A program made the translations under genes and the position numbers. From the IMG/VR virus record IMGVR_UViG_3300028114_000035, positions 1-40,532 of that record: 40,532 nucleotides of DNA; one strand, 5' to 3'. The notes beneath the pieces were generated by a model, which saw nothing but the letters and a program-made list of their open reading frames with translations, was not told the DNA's origin and did not search any database. This document shows, piece by piece, positions 35,705 to 40,384 of this stretch. Source of the stretch: a virus. The first letter of the stretch is position 1. The number at the start of each line of letters is the position of its first letter.

Positions 35705-35885
35705 ATTGTTTCCATGTAGTTTTGTTTTCATTTGCATTAGCATTTGATATCATAAACTCATCTATTTCAAAATTAGTAGAAAATCCTGCATGAATCATTT
35801 TTGAAATACCAGTGAGTGTCTTTTGACATTCTGATAATGTGCCCTCACAAAACACTTTATCTCTTGCTATCAACTTATATGGCAT
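35694..35885 (-). CDS. Small protein (63 aa) of unknown function
   Basis: MPYKLIARDKVFCEGTLSECQKTLTGISKMIHAGFSTNFEIDEFMISN... The N-terminus looks like a short beta hairpin followed by a helix, typical of phage small modulators, but no family was recognised. It overlaps the 118-residue gene by 11 bp and lies 2 bp after the upstream small gene. Confidence 0.65.
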   Translation of the reverse strand: MPYKLIARDKVFCEGTLSECQKTLTGISKMIHAGFSTNFEIDEFMISNANANENKTTWKQYDF

Positions 35886-35887
35886 TT

Positions 35888-36118
35888 TTATCTGGGGAAA
35901 ATTTTTTTCTTATAATGGGACCCAAGTATATTTAATCCCTCCCACAAAGTAATTGTAATATAATAAAATTCATTCCAGGGACTTAGTGTAGTTCCATACA
36001 CATTATTATAAATCAACCTTATTGGTGTTTTTTTACCCCAAAAAATTTTTTGAATCACTTGATATCTCTCTCGCACTTTGTCACCTCTGTAGGTTAGGGG
36101 AGTCTTGTTTTTTCGCAT
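35888..36118 (-). CDS. Small basic protein (76 aa), first gene left of the candidate origin
   Basis: MRKNKTPLTYRGDKVRERYQVIQKIFWGKKTPIRLIYNNVYG..., ending YITITLWEGLNILGSHYKKKIFPR. It is basic and rich in aromatics, with no recognised motif. The ATG at 36116-36118 is preceded by GGGGGGTA, rather close for a ribosome site; a TTG start at 36148 is an alternative that adds ten residues. A strong sigma70-type promoter at 36164-36192 points at it, with a predicted start near 36157, which makes early expression likely. Confidence 0.55.
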   Translation of the reverse strand: MRKNKTPLTYRGDKVRERYQVIQKIFWGKKTPIRLIYNNVYGTTLSPWNEFYYITITLWEGLNILGSHYKKKIFPR

Positions 36119-36163
36119 TACCCCCCACAGGGTAACACAATCACACAAAATACCTGCTAATTC

Positions 36164-36192
36164 ACTATATCACAGGACTGCACATTTGTCAA
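36164..36192 (-). promoter_or_regulatory. Strong sigma70-type promoter, leftward
   Basis: Minus strand: TTGACA (36187-36192), 17 bp, TATAGT (36164-36169) preceded by TGA, an extended -10. The predicted start is near 36157, leading into the 76-residue gene. It shares the core TGTGATATA(A/G)TG with the rightward promoter at 36452-36480. Confidence 0.7.
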
Positions 36193-36197
36193 CTGTT

Positions 36198-36223
36198 ATT
36201 CACTGTCATTCACACATATTCAC
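36198..36223. repeat. Helically phased ATTCAC repeats
   Basis: ATTCAC occurs at 36198, 36208 and 36218, exactly 10 bp apart, followed by ATT at 36228. They lie between the leftward promoter and the first TTTTCCACA box. Single further copies occur at 36544-36549 and, in weaker form, near 36161. Confidence 0.7.
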
Positions 36224-36235
36224 AATCATTATTAA

Positions 36236-36261
36236 CCTGTGGAAAACTATTTTTCCACAGG
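36236..36261. repeat. Inverted pair of DnaA-type boxes (11-bp arms, 4-base loop)
   Basis: CCTGTGGAAAA and TTTTCCACAGG are perfect inverted copies separated by CTAT. They pair box one (minus) with the first iteron box (plus) and could extrude as a hairpin. A second inverted pair with 10-bp arms lies at 36579-36588 and 36601-36610. Confidence 0.85.
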
Positions 36262-36326
36262 TTATCACTTAGTTTTCCACAGGTTATCACTTAGTTTTCC
36301 ACAGGTTATCACTTAGTTTTCCACAG
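36251..36326 (+). repeat. Iteron-like tandem array, 22-bp period, 3 full units plus a partial
   Basis: Each unit is TTTTCCACAG followed by GTTATCACTTAG. Full units start at 36251, 36273 and 36295, and a 10-bp partial starts at 36317. The three full copies are identical. The 22-bp period keeps the boxes on one helix face, as in plasmid iterons. A detached TTATCACTTAG half-unit occurs at 36381-36391 next to another box. Confidence 0.92.
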
Positions 36327-36451
36327 GGTAAATATACTCATTGACACTGAGATCACTGATGCTCACTGTGTTTTCACTGTTTATCACTTAGTGCCTGTGG
36401 AAAACTATACTGTCAAGTACATGTGCCACCTCTGAGGGTGTCTGGGAGGTC

Positions 36452-36480
36452 TTGACATTTCAGAGGGTTTGTGATATAAT
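36452..36480 (+). promoter_or_regulatory. Perfect consensus sigma70 promoter, rightward, no gene downstream
   Basis: TTGACA (36452-36457), 17 bp, TATAAT (36475-36480) with TGA directly before the -10 (extended -10). The predicted start is near 36487. All genes in the window are on the other strand and no plus-strand gene follows, so the product would be a noncoding or antisense RNA, or an origin primer. TGTGCCA just upstream (36422-36428) also occurs in the early promoter cassettes. Confidence 0.75.
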
Positions 36481-36505
36481 GTGGGCCAAGATCACAATAA
36501 GATAC

Positions 36506-36542
36506 ACCATTTATAAACACATAATAAACCATTTATAAACAC
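36506..36542. repeat. Second 22-bp-spaced direct repeat
   Basis: ACCATTTATAAACAC occurs at 36506-36520 and 36528-36542, again 22 bp apart. It lies just downstream of the rightward promoter start in an AT-rich stretch, a plausible unwinding element. Confidence 0.85.
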
Positions 36543-36652
36543 TATTCACAGTAGCAAATAATACACAAATAACATACTTTTTCCACAGATATACACAAAC
36601 CTGTGGAAAACTCATATACATTTATTTTAACCTTTTTATTATCTCAATAACA

Positions 36653-36796
36653 TTATACGGAATTACTAACTAACCTTGCAGGTGACCCACAAGATAGATA
36701 AAAATCAACCATCCTTATTGCTTCACTTAGTGTAGCAAATGATTGAAACCTCCACTCACAATCATTGTAAGGAACTTGATACGTAATTTGATACAT
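36653..36796 (-). CDS. Small protein (47 aa), last gene of the early operon A
   Basis: Read from the minus strand: MYQITYQVPYNDCEWRFQSF, then ATLSEAIRMVDFYLSCGSPARLVSNSV. The pattern 'aromatic strand, W-x-F, helix L-x-E-A-I, Y-x-S-C-G-x-P-A-R' is familiar in small phage proteins that pass raw amino-acid input to a helix-strand fold, but no function is known to me. The ATG lies 2 bp after the stop of the 67-residue gene, with GGAG eleven bases upstream. The candidate origin starts directly after it. Confidence 0.65.
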   Translation of the reverse strand: MYQITYQVPYNDCEWRFQSFATLSEAIRMVDFYLSCGSPARLVSNSV

Positions 36797-36798
36797 AA

Positions 36799-37002
36799 TC
36801 ACTTCAACTCCTGACTATAAACTGAGGCAAATTGATTAGCAACTTCTACAGCAGAGAATGTTACAATCTCATCATCAAGTTTTGTTTGCTGAGTATCATC
36901 TACTGATGGAATCCATACAAACTTTTGAGTTTTGAGATCAGATGCAATGGTGAACATAAATTGAATTTGGTTTGAGTGATAGTTTGTGCTTAAGCAAGTC
37001 AT
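36799..37002 (-). CDS. Small protein (67 aa) of operon A, unknown function
   Basis: MTCLSTNYHSNQIQFMFTIASDLKTQKFVWIPSVDDTQQTKLDDEI..., ending with a helix AVEVANQFASVYSQELK. No motif recognised. The ATG directly abuts the stop codon of the 84-residue gene, so it belongs to the operon starting at 37524. Confidence 0.65.
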   Translation of the reverse strand: MTCLSTNYHSNQIQFMFTIASDLKTQKFVWIPSVDDTQQTKLDDEIVTFSAVEVANQFASVYSQELK

Positions 37003-37257
37003 TTAGACATCAAACACATCAGAGTTTAACTGTACTACATTCACTTTCGGAGAATTGAACTTAACGCCATCAGGAGTTTCATTCACTCCATACTCATCAT
37101 AAAGACACTTTACAAGAGTTTCATAATCACCACACTCTTGAGCAAGATGATATAAACCTTCTGCATTGTTAATCCAGAGAGAAACATTCCAGGTTTCATA
37201 ATTCTCCCAACCATTGTAGGAAATGTCCAAAGCATTGGATTGATAGGTTGTTGTCAT
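37003..37257 (-). CDS. Small NYETW-motif protein (84 aa) of operon A
   Basis: MTTTYQSNALDISYNGWENYETWNVSLWINNAEGLYHLAQEC..., ending KFNSPKVNVVQLNSDVFDV. The GWENYETWNVSLWINN motif is shared by a widespread group of small phage proteins of unknown function (recalled). The C-terminal 19 residues are nearly repeated in the 27-residue remnant at 37952-38035, which marks an old duplication. The start lies 21 bp after the first gene of the operon. Confidence 0.75.
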   Translation of the reverse strand: MTTTYQSNALDISYNGWENYETWNVSLWINNAEGLYHLAQECGDYETLVKCLYDEYGVNETPDGVKFNSPKVNVVQLNSDVFDV

Positions 37258-37278
37258 TTGTTTTGATCTAAGAATGAA

Positions 37279-37524
37279 TTAAGTGTAGGATAATATTGAA
37301 AATGATCCACAGAAGCTTCTAACCCAATTAAGTGTATCATAATGACTTCTGGGGTTAGACATTACCATGCTTGTATCCTTTTCTGGATTGTAAGCAACAG
37401 CAACATACTTGTTGTCACCTTCTGAATGTGGATTAAGACATTCAATCCACATTTGATTCACTTTACCTTCCTTCCAATCAGTGTGATAATGGAAGATTTC
37501 TGAACTGGTTTTTTGATTTTTCAT
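37279..37524 (-). CDS. First gene of early operon A (81 aa), probably leaderless
   Basis: MKNQKTSSEIFHYHTDWKEGKVNQMWIECLNPHSEGDNKYVAVAYNPEKD..., a small soluble protein without a recognised motif; the Trp/aromatic pattern recurs in the truncated copy at 38016-38069. Promoter cassette A places its -10 (37531-37536) so close that the ATG (37522-37524) falls at about +1. There is no ribosome site, so leaderless initiation is likely. The first codons (AAAAATCAAAAAAC) are identical to those of the other cassette-driven genes. Confidence 0.72.
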   Translation of the reverse strand: MKNQKTSSEIFHYHTDWKEGKVNQMWIECLNPHSEGDNKYVAVAYNPEKDTSMVMSNPRSHYDTLNWVRSFCGSFSILSYT

Positions 37525-37590
37525 ACATGTATGATAGCATGAATTTGGGGATTTCGCAAGGGGTCTTGTGCCACTTCCTCAACTGGCACA
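37521..37590 (-). promoter_or_regulatory. Early promoter cassette A (palindromic operator, inverted repeat)
   Basis: In transcription order: inverted repeat TGTGCCA...TGGCACA (37567-37590), -35 TTGCGA (37554-37559), 17 bp, -10 TATCAT (37531-37536) with TGC before it, and the 14-bp palindrome TCATACATGTATGA (37521-37534), which contains the start codon of the 81-residue gene. Confidence 0.75.
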
Positions 37591-37603
37591 CGATAGTTTT
37601 TCA

Positions 37604-37786
37604 TCAGTTAGCGTAATCAATCAACAGTTGTTCAAGTGTGTGAAGAGTCTTCACATTCCAGTTTTCATTATCACCAAATGGAGGATACAGTTTGCTATAC
37701 CAAACACCATAACGTTCTGGATTTAACTCTTGCAACTTCTCAAGAGTTTGTGCAATCAAAATGTTAATTTGTTCAGTATAAGTCAT
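37604..37786 (-). CDS. Small protein (60 aa) of operon B, unknown function
   Basis: MTYTEQINILIAQTLEKLQELNPERYGVWYSKLYPPFGDNENWNVKT LHTLEQLLIDYAN in outline: two helices around a central YGVWYSKLYPPFG. I chose the ATG at 37784-37786 because GGAG lies six bases upstream and it overlaps the stop of the membrane-protein gene; an adjacent ATG and a longer frame to 37873 exist but lack a ribosome site. Confidence 0.65.
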   Translation of the reverse strand: MTYTEQINILIAQTLEKLQELNPERYGVWYSKLYPPFGDNENWNVKTLHTLEQLLIDYAN

Positions 37787-37934
37787 CATTTTCTCCAACA
37801 ATAAAACCATCAATGAATCCAGAATCGTAAGAGTTAGTATCAGTAAAGAGTTTAATCTTGAGCAACTTTGCAATCAAAAAAGGAATAACGATTGCAAGGG
37901 CACCAGGAATAAGAATAGAAAGAAGAGAAGTCAT
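37773..37934 (-). CDS. Small single-pass membrane protein (53 aa) of operon B
   Basis: MTSLLSILIPGALAIVIPFLIAKLLKIKLFTDTNSYDSGFIDGF..., with one hydrophobic segment at residues 4-24 and an acidic tail ending GENDDLY. A GTG start at 37955 (overlapping the previous stop as GTGA) would add seven residues and is equally possible. The gene overlaps the 60-residue gene by 14 bp. Function unknown; membrane location predicted. Confidence 0.6.
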   Translation of the reverse strand: MTSLLSILIPGALAIVIPFLIAKLLKIKLFTDTNSYDSGFIDGFIVGENDDLY

Positions 37935-37951
37935 TTCGTTGTTAGTAACAG

Positions 37952-38035
37952 TCACAGGTCGAAGATGTTGGAGTTGAGTTGAACTATGTTGAGTTTTGGG
38001 TCAGTAAACTTTGCCTTACTTCCAGTTGTTGACAT
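37952..38035 (-). pseudogene. 27-codon remnant of the NYETW-protein C-terminus
   Basis: Open frame MSTTGSKAKFTDPKLNIVQL...IFDL. Its last 19 residues, KFTDPKLNIVQLNSNIFDL, align with KFNSPKVNVVQLNSDVFDV at the end of the 84-residue protein of operon A, while the rest of that protein is missing. It overlaps the truncated MKNQTT frame in another register. Most simply it is what remains after an internal deletion in a duplicated gene pair. It may still be translated as a short peptide. Confidence 0.65.
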
Positions 38036-38069
38036 AGTGGAAGACTTCAGAGGTGGTTTGATTTTTCAT
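38016..38069 (-). pseudogene. Truncated copy of the operon A first gene (17 codons)
   Basis: MKNQTTSEVFHYVNNWK followed by TAA. It aligns with MKNQKTSSEIFHYHTDWK, the start of the 81-residue protein at 37279-37524, and the next few bases still encode GKV in frame after the stop, as in the intact copy. Promoter cassette B lies directly in front with the same start-codon palindrome, so it may be translated as a leader peptide. Confidence 0.7.
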
Positions 38070-38134
38070 ACATGTATGATACCACAGATTTGGGCATTTC
38101 GGTAAATATAGCGACCACTTCTACAACTGGCACA
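38066..38134 (-). promoter_or_regulatory. Early promoter cassette B (partly decayed)
   Basis: The 14-bp palindrome TCATACATGTATGA (38066-38079) and -10 TATCAT (38076-38081) are intact. The aligned -35 is TACCGA (38099-38104, 17-bp spacer), weak, and one arm of the inverted repeat is changed (GCGACCA against TGTGCCA). It precedes the truncated MKNQTT frame and the membrane-protein operon. Confidence 0.65.
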
Positions 38135-38143
38135 TGCTAACAT

Positions 38144-38299
38144 TTAATCTGGAAATTGATTCAACTTAGCATCACTTAATGCTCCAATCATAGTCCAAAC
38201 TTTCTCTCCACTGAGAGTATATTCATTGCAAAGATATTCAACAATATCCTCAATGTTTTCCATAACTTCAATCGCTTGAGTTTCAATTTCAGCATTCAT
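38144..38299 (-). CDS. Small helical protein (51 aa), last gene of operon C
   Basis: Read from the minus strand: MNAEIETQAIEVMENIEDIV, then EYLCNEYTLSGEKVWTMIGALSDAKLNQFPD. The motif 'C-N-E-Y-T-L-S-G-E-x-V-W-T-M-I-x-A-L-x-x-A-K' is a familiar small cyanophage protein pattern; function unknown. Its ATG overlaps the stop of the 60-residue gene as ATGA, indicating coupling. Cassette B begins right after its stop. Confidence 0.75.
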   Translation of the reverse strand: MNAEIETQAIEVMENIEDIVEYLCNEYTLSGEKVWTMIGALSDAKLNQFPD

Positions 38300-38478
38300 A
38301 GGTGTTTTTCATTAAGGAAAGATTGAATACTTTTAAGTTGATCTACTGTCTGTTTTAGCGTTGAGGAGGAATATCCATAAGCATAAGGATAACCCTTGTT
38401 TGGATCATCAATCGCAATGTTGGATACACATATTGAGTTTTCAAGATCTTTAATGAGTTGATCAATCATTTGATTCAT
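38296..38478 (-). CDS. Small helical protein (60 aa) of operon C
   Basis: MNQMIDQLIKDLENSICVSNIAIDDPNKGYPYAYGYSSSTLKQTV DQLKSIQSFLNEKHL in outline: two amphipathic helices joined by a Tyr-rich loop. I take the ATG at 38476-38478, two bp after the preceding stop, rather than a non-ATG codon further up. It ends in an ATGA overlap with the 51-residue gene. No function is proposed. Confidence 0.68.
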   Translation of the reverse strand: MNQMIDQLIKDLENSICVSNIAIDDPNKGYPYAYGYSSSTLKQTVDQLKSIQSFLNEKHL

Positions 38479-38480
38479 AA

Positions 38481-38738
38481 TCAGCAAGAAGCAATGTGAT
38501 AGGTTTGAGCTACATTGGCGTTATCTCCAGTGATAAGATAGTCATGAAAGAGTCTATCTTGAATCTCATGTTGAGCATCATGATTGGTGCGCAACTTAGT
38601 GGAGATAGTATCAATACCCTTCCAAGTTAGAACTTGAAGCGTGAAACGAGTGGAATCAACTACAGGATAGAAACTAACAACCATTGTGCCATCCTTTGAT
38701 TGTAGTGTGGGAAACTGAGGTGTTTTTTGATTTTTCAT
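38481..38738 (-). CDS. First gene of early operon C (85 aa), probably leaderless
   Basis: MKNQKTPQFPTLQSKDGTMVVSFYPVVDSTRFTLQVLTWKGIDTISTKLR..., a small, probably beta-rich protein with a helical middle (HDAQHEIQDRLFHDYLITG). Apart from MKNQKT it is unrelated to the other cassette-driven genes. The ATG lies within the palindrome of cassette C at the predicted transcript start, with no ribosome site. Confidence 0.72.
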   Translation of the reverse strand: MKNQKTPQFPTLQSKDGTMVVSFYPVVDSTRFTLQVLTWKGIDTISTKLRTNHDAQHEIQDRLFHDYLITGDNANVAQTYHIASC

Positions 38739-38805
38739 ACATGTATGATAGCATGAATTTGGTTAAAAGTCAAGGGGGTCTTGTGCCACTTCCTCAACTG
38801 GCACA
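38735..38805 (-). promoter_or_regulatory. Early promoter cassette C
   Basis: Inverted repeat TGTGCCA...TGGCACA (38782-38805), -35 TTGACT (38768-38773), 17 bp, extended -10 TGC-TATCAT (-10 at 38745-38750), palindrome TCATACATGTATGA (38735-38748) containing the start codon. The inverted repeat lies inside the coding end of the 86-residue gene upstream, and the -35 directly adjoins that gene's stop region. Confidence 0.78.
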
Positions 38806-39023
38806 CTAAGATCATTCTCTTCTCTTAAGTAATATCTTGCCAAACCTTTCTTTTTTTCTATCTTTTCAAGAGCACGCCATATGATATGCTCAGGATTGCG
38901 TTCTTTAAGTTCTTTGGTAGTAGGGATTGCAGTATGAGAAGAATATGCTTGCTGCAATCTTAGAAAGAATGCAATGTTATCTGGTGATTCATTTGTTCCT
39001 TCTATCCATGAAACAGTAGGCAT
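38763..39023 (-). CDS. Small protein (86 aa) whose C-terminus is encoded by the promoter cassette
   Basis: MPTVSWIEGTNESPDNIAFFLRLQQAYSSHTAIPTTKELKERNPEHIIW RALEKIEKKKGLARYYL in outline, ending SVPVEEVAQDPLDF. The last 13 residues are the translation of the inverted repeat and -35 region of cassette C. I chose ATG 39021-39023 because a possible extended -10 promoter (TGCTATGCT, 39047-39055) would start transcription about 17 bases before it; the frame is open to 39104. Helical and basic; function unknown. Confidence 0.65.
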   Translation of the reverse strand: MPTVSWIEGTNESPDNIAFFLRLQQAYSSHTAIPTTKELKERNPEHIIWRALEKIEKKKGLARYYLREENDLSVPVEEVAQDPLDF

Positions 39024-39046
39024 TTTAATTCTCAAATTACTTTGTA

Positions 39047-39055
39047 AGCATAGCA
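39047..39055 (-). promoter_or_regulatory. Possible extended -10 promoter
   Basis: Minus-strand TGCTATGCT, like the TGCTATCAT of the cassettes, but without a good -35 at the right distance and without the palindrome. Predicted start near 39040 for the 86-residue gene. Confidence 0.4.
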
Positions 39056-39084
39056 CATTTAATAATGCTTTGGTAAATGTTATG

Positions 39085-39102
39085 GACACTTGCACAAGTG
39101 TC
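39085..39102. repeat. Inverted repeat upstream of the 86-aa gene
   Basis: GACACTT-GCAC-AAGTGTC forms a perfect hairpin with 7-bp arms in the gap after the membrane-protein gene. No T-tract follows on the minus strand, so an operator is as likely as a terminator. Confidence 0.6.
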
Positions 39103-39127
39103 ATATTGTATTATCTAAATTTTCTCT

Positions 39128-39436
39128 CTAATTCTTACCCAATTGAATGATTCCCCAAATACATGCGGAAATTCCAATGATTAAAAATATCCACTTCCAG
39201 GCATATAAAAGAAAGACAATAAGCAATAATAAAAGTATTCCTCCACCACTAAATGATCCTGAATTGTCATTATCAGAATCATCAGAATCATATGAATTAT
39301 CTAAGACTGCCATGATACATTTACCACCAGTTTGTGATTCAGCAAATGCAACTGCATCACTATGATTGTATGCTTCTACATGTACTGTTTGTAACCAATT
39401 AGATGGTGTTCTGATAGTACATTTCCATTCATTCAT
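39128..39436 (-). CDS. Small two-helix membrane protein (102 aa)
   Basis: MNEWKCTIRTPSNWLQTVHVEAYNHSDAVAFAESQTGGKCIMAV is a small soluble beta-alpha module. An acidic Ser/Asp linker follows (SYDSDDSDNDNSGSFSGGG), then two hydrophobic segments at about residues 67-82 and 83-98 (ILLLLLIVFLLYAWKWIFLIIGISACIWGII). It overlaps the nuclease gene by ATGA, so it is in operon D. The soluble module resembles small stand-alone phage proteins of unknown function; membrane location is predicted. Confidence 0.7.
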   Translation of the reverse strand: MNEWKCTIRTPSNWLQTVHVEAYNHSDAVAFAESQTGGKCIMAVLDNSYDSDDSDNDNSGSFSGGGILLLLLIVFLLYAWKWIFLIIGISACIWGIIQLGKN

Positions 39437-40110
39437 TTGTTATTGTACTCCTGAATGTATTGCTTGAGAGTGTCAACATAGTCAGCAGGGTTTCTAACAA
39501 AAACTTGTGTCTCACCTGAATGACAAGAAATCAAGGTAACAATTTGCTCTACTTTACGACCAGTCATTTCCTCATACATGAGTGCATAACCAGTTTCTTG
39601 AACAAAATAGTTTTGAATCTGATTCTCATACTTTGGTTTAGAAGAACTCTTGAAGTCAATGATTGATAATTTACCATTGTATTCTGCAATGCAATCTACA
39701 CGACCTGCAATGCCAAGTTCTTCTGAATATAGAGCAGATTCCTGATAGTGAATATTATCTACATCATCAAGAAGTGGTTGAAATTGATTAAACAATTTCA
39801 GAGCAACTTCATACTTCTCAGTATCATAATCTACATCAACATTGTTTACATAATCTTCCACAAGTTTATGAAACTTAGTACCATTAGTTGATGCAAACTG
39901 ACTGATCTTATTTGCTACATCTTCACCAACACGTTCTCTCCATTCTGCAATGGACTTGCGATTCTGATAGGAAGTAACAGTGGTAATAGATGGTAATAGT
40001 TTACCATTGACGCAATAACGACGTGAACCATCCACAGTTTCGGTGGGAATATCCTGAATAACATCAAGGTTGAGGTGATTGAACTGTTGTCTGGTTTTTT
40101 GATTTTTCAT
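39433..40110 (-). CDS. PD-(D/E)XK (RecB-type) nuclease, first gene of operon D
   Basis: 225 residues. Motifs: His81 in NGTKFHKLVEDY, Asp139 in GIAGRVDCIAEY, and Asp152/Lys154 in SIIDFKSSSKPK, the RecB/Cas4-like order H-D-DxK. Further Gln/Tyr residues follow in IQNYFVQETGYALMYEE. It is probably an exonuclease or endonuclease acting in recombination, DNA processing or host DNA breakdown; this family is common in T4-like cyanophages. I start at ATG 40108-40110 in the palindrome of cassette D, giving MKNQKT like the other cassette genes. The frame reads on upstream through the cassette (VTEVAQDPLDF), which I regard as untranslated. No Cys cluster for an iron-sulphur centre is seen. Confidence 0.88.
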   Translation of the reverse strand: MKNQKTRQQFNHLNLDVIQDIPTETVDGSRRYCVNGKLLPSITTVTSYQNRKSIAEWRERVGEDVANKISQFASTNGTKFHKLVEDYVNNVDVDYDTEKYEVALKLFNQFQPLLDDVDNIHYQESALYSEELGIAGRVDCIAEYNGKLSIIDFKSSSKPKYENQIQNYFVQETGYALMYEEMTGRKVEQIVTLISCHSGETQVFVRNPADYVDTLKQYIQEYNNK

Positions 40111-40177
40111 ACATGTATGATAGCATGGATTTGAGTAAAAGTCAAGGGGGTCTTGTGCCACTTCCGTAACTGGCACA
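40107..40177 (-). promoter_or_regulatory. Early promoter cassette D
   Basis: Inverted repeat TGTGCCA...TGGCACA (40154-40177), -35 TTGACT (40140-40145), 17 bp, extended -10 TGC-TATCAT (-10 at 40117-40122), palindrome TCATACATGTATGA (40107-40120) with the nuclease start codon. Confidence 0.78.
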
Positions 40178-40183
40178 CGGAGA

Positions 40184-40384
40184 TTACTCTATTTTACAAT
40201 CTGGATGCCATACTTTCAAAGAAGAGCAAACCTTTTCATGCGGAGTCAGAGTGTTTGAAACTCCCTGCCTTTGAAGTTTATCAAAGGAATCATACAGTTG
40301 TTGATCCCTTTGAGCAAGAAATACATTAAACCCCACCAATCCAATGATAGCAAGATAAATGTAAACAACTTGTGTGGATTTCAT
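40184..40384 (-). CDS. Small membrane-anchored protein (66 aa)
   Basis: MKSTQVVYIYLAIIGLVGFNVFLAQRDQQLYDSFDKLQ..., with one N-terminal hydrophobic segment at residues 7-24 and a soluble tail carrying two Cys (EKVCSSLKVWHPDCKIE). ATG 40382-40384 overlaps the preceding stop as ATGA and has AGAGG four bases upstream; the longer frame to 40432 is therefore not used. Cassette D begins 7 bp after its stop. Function unknown. Confidence 0.68.
   Translation of the reverse strand: MKSTQVVYIYLAIIGLVGFNVFLAQRDQQLYDSFDKLQRQGVSNTLTPHEKVCSSLKVWHPDCKIE

Larger units (their letters stand above)
36151..36652. other. Candidate replication origin or DnaA-box control region
   Basis: About 500 bp without a convincing gene. 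It holds eight exact TTTTCCACA 9-mers. On the plus strand they are at 36251, 36273, 36295, 36317 and 36579; on the minus strand at 36238-36246, 36396-36404 and 36602-36610. TTTTCCACA fits the DnaA-box pattern TTWTNCACA and is the form reported for cyanobacterial oriC. Two outward-facing sigma70-type promoters flank the main cluster, and an AT-rich stretch with another 22-bp repeat lies to its right. At the rough base composition of the window, well under one such 9-mer would be expected here by chance. Origin function is inferred. Confidence 0.65.

Noticed and set aside
36479-36538. Short plus-strand frame after the rightward promoter
   Set aside because: Only about 19 codons, with its ATG inside the -10 element and no ribosome site.
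39024-39104. N-terminal extension of the 86-residue gene
   Set aside because: The extension would run through a hairpin and a promoter-like element and has no ribosome site at its start.
40111-40176. N-terminal extension of the nuclease through cassette D
   Set aside because: It would translate the promoter and operator; the MKNQKT start is shared by the other cassette genes.
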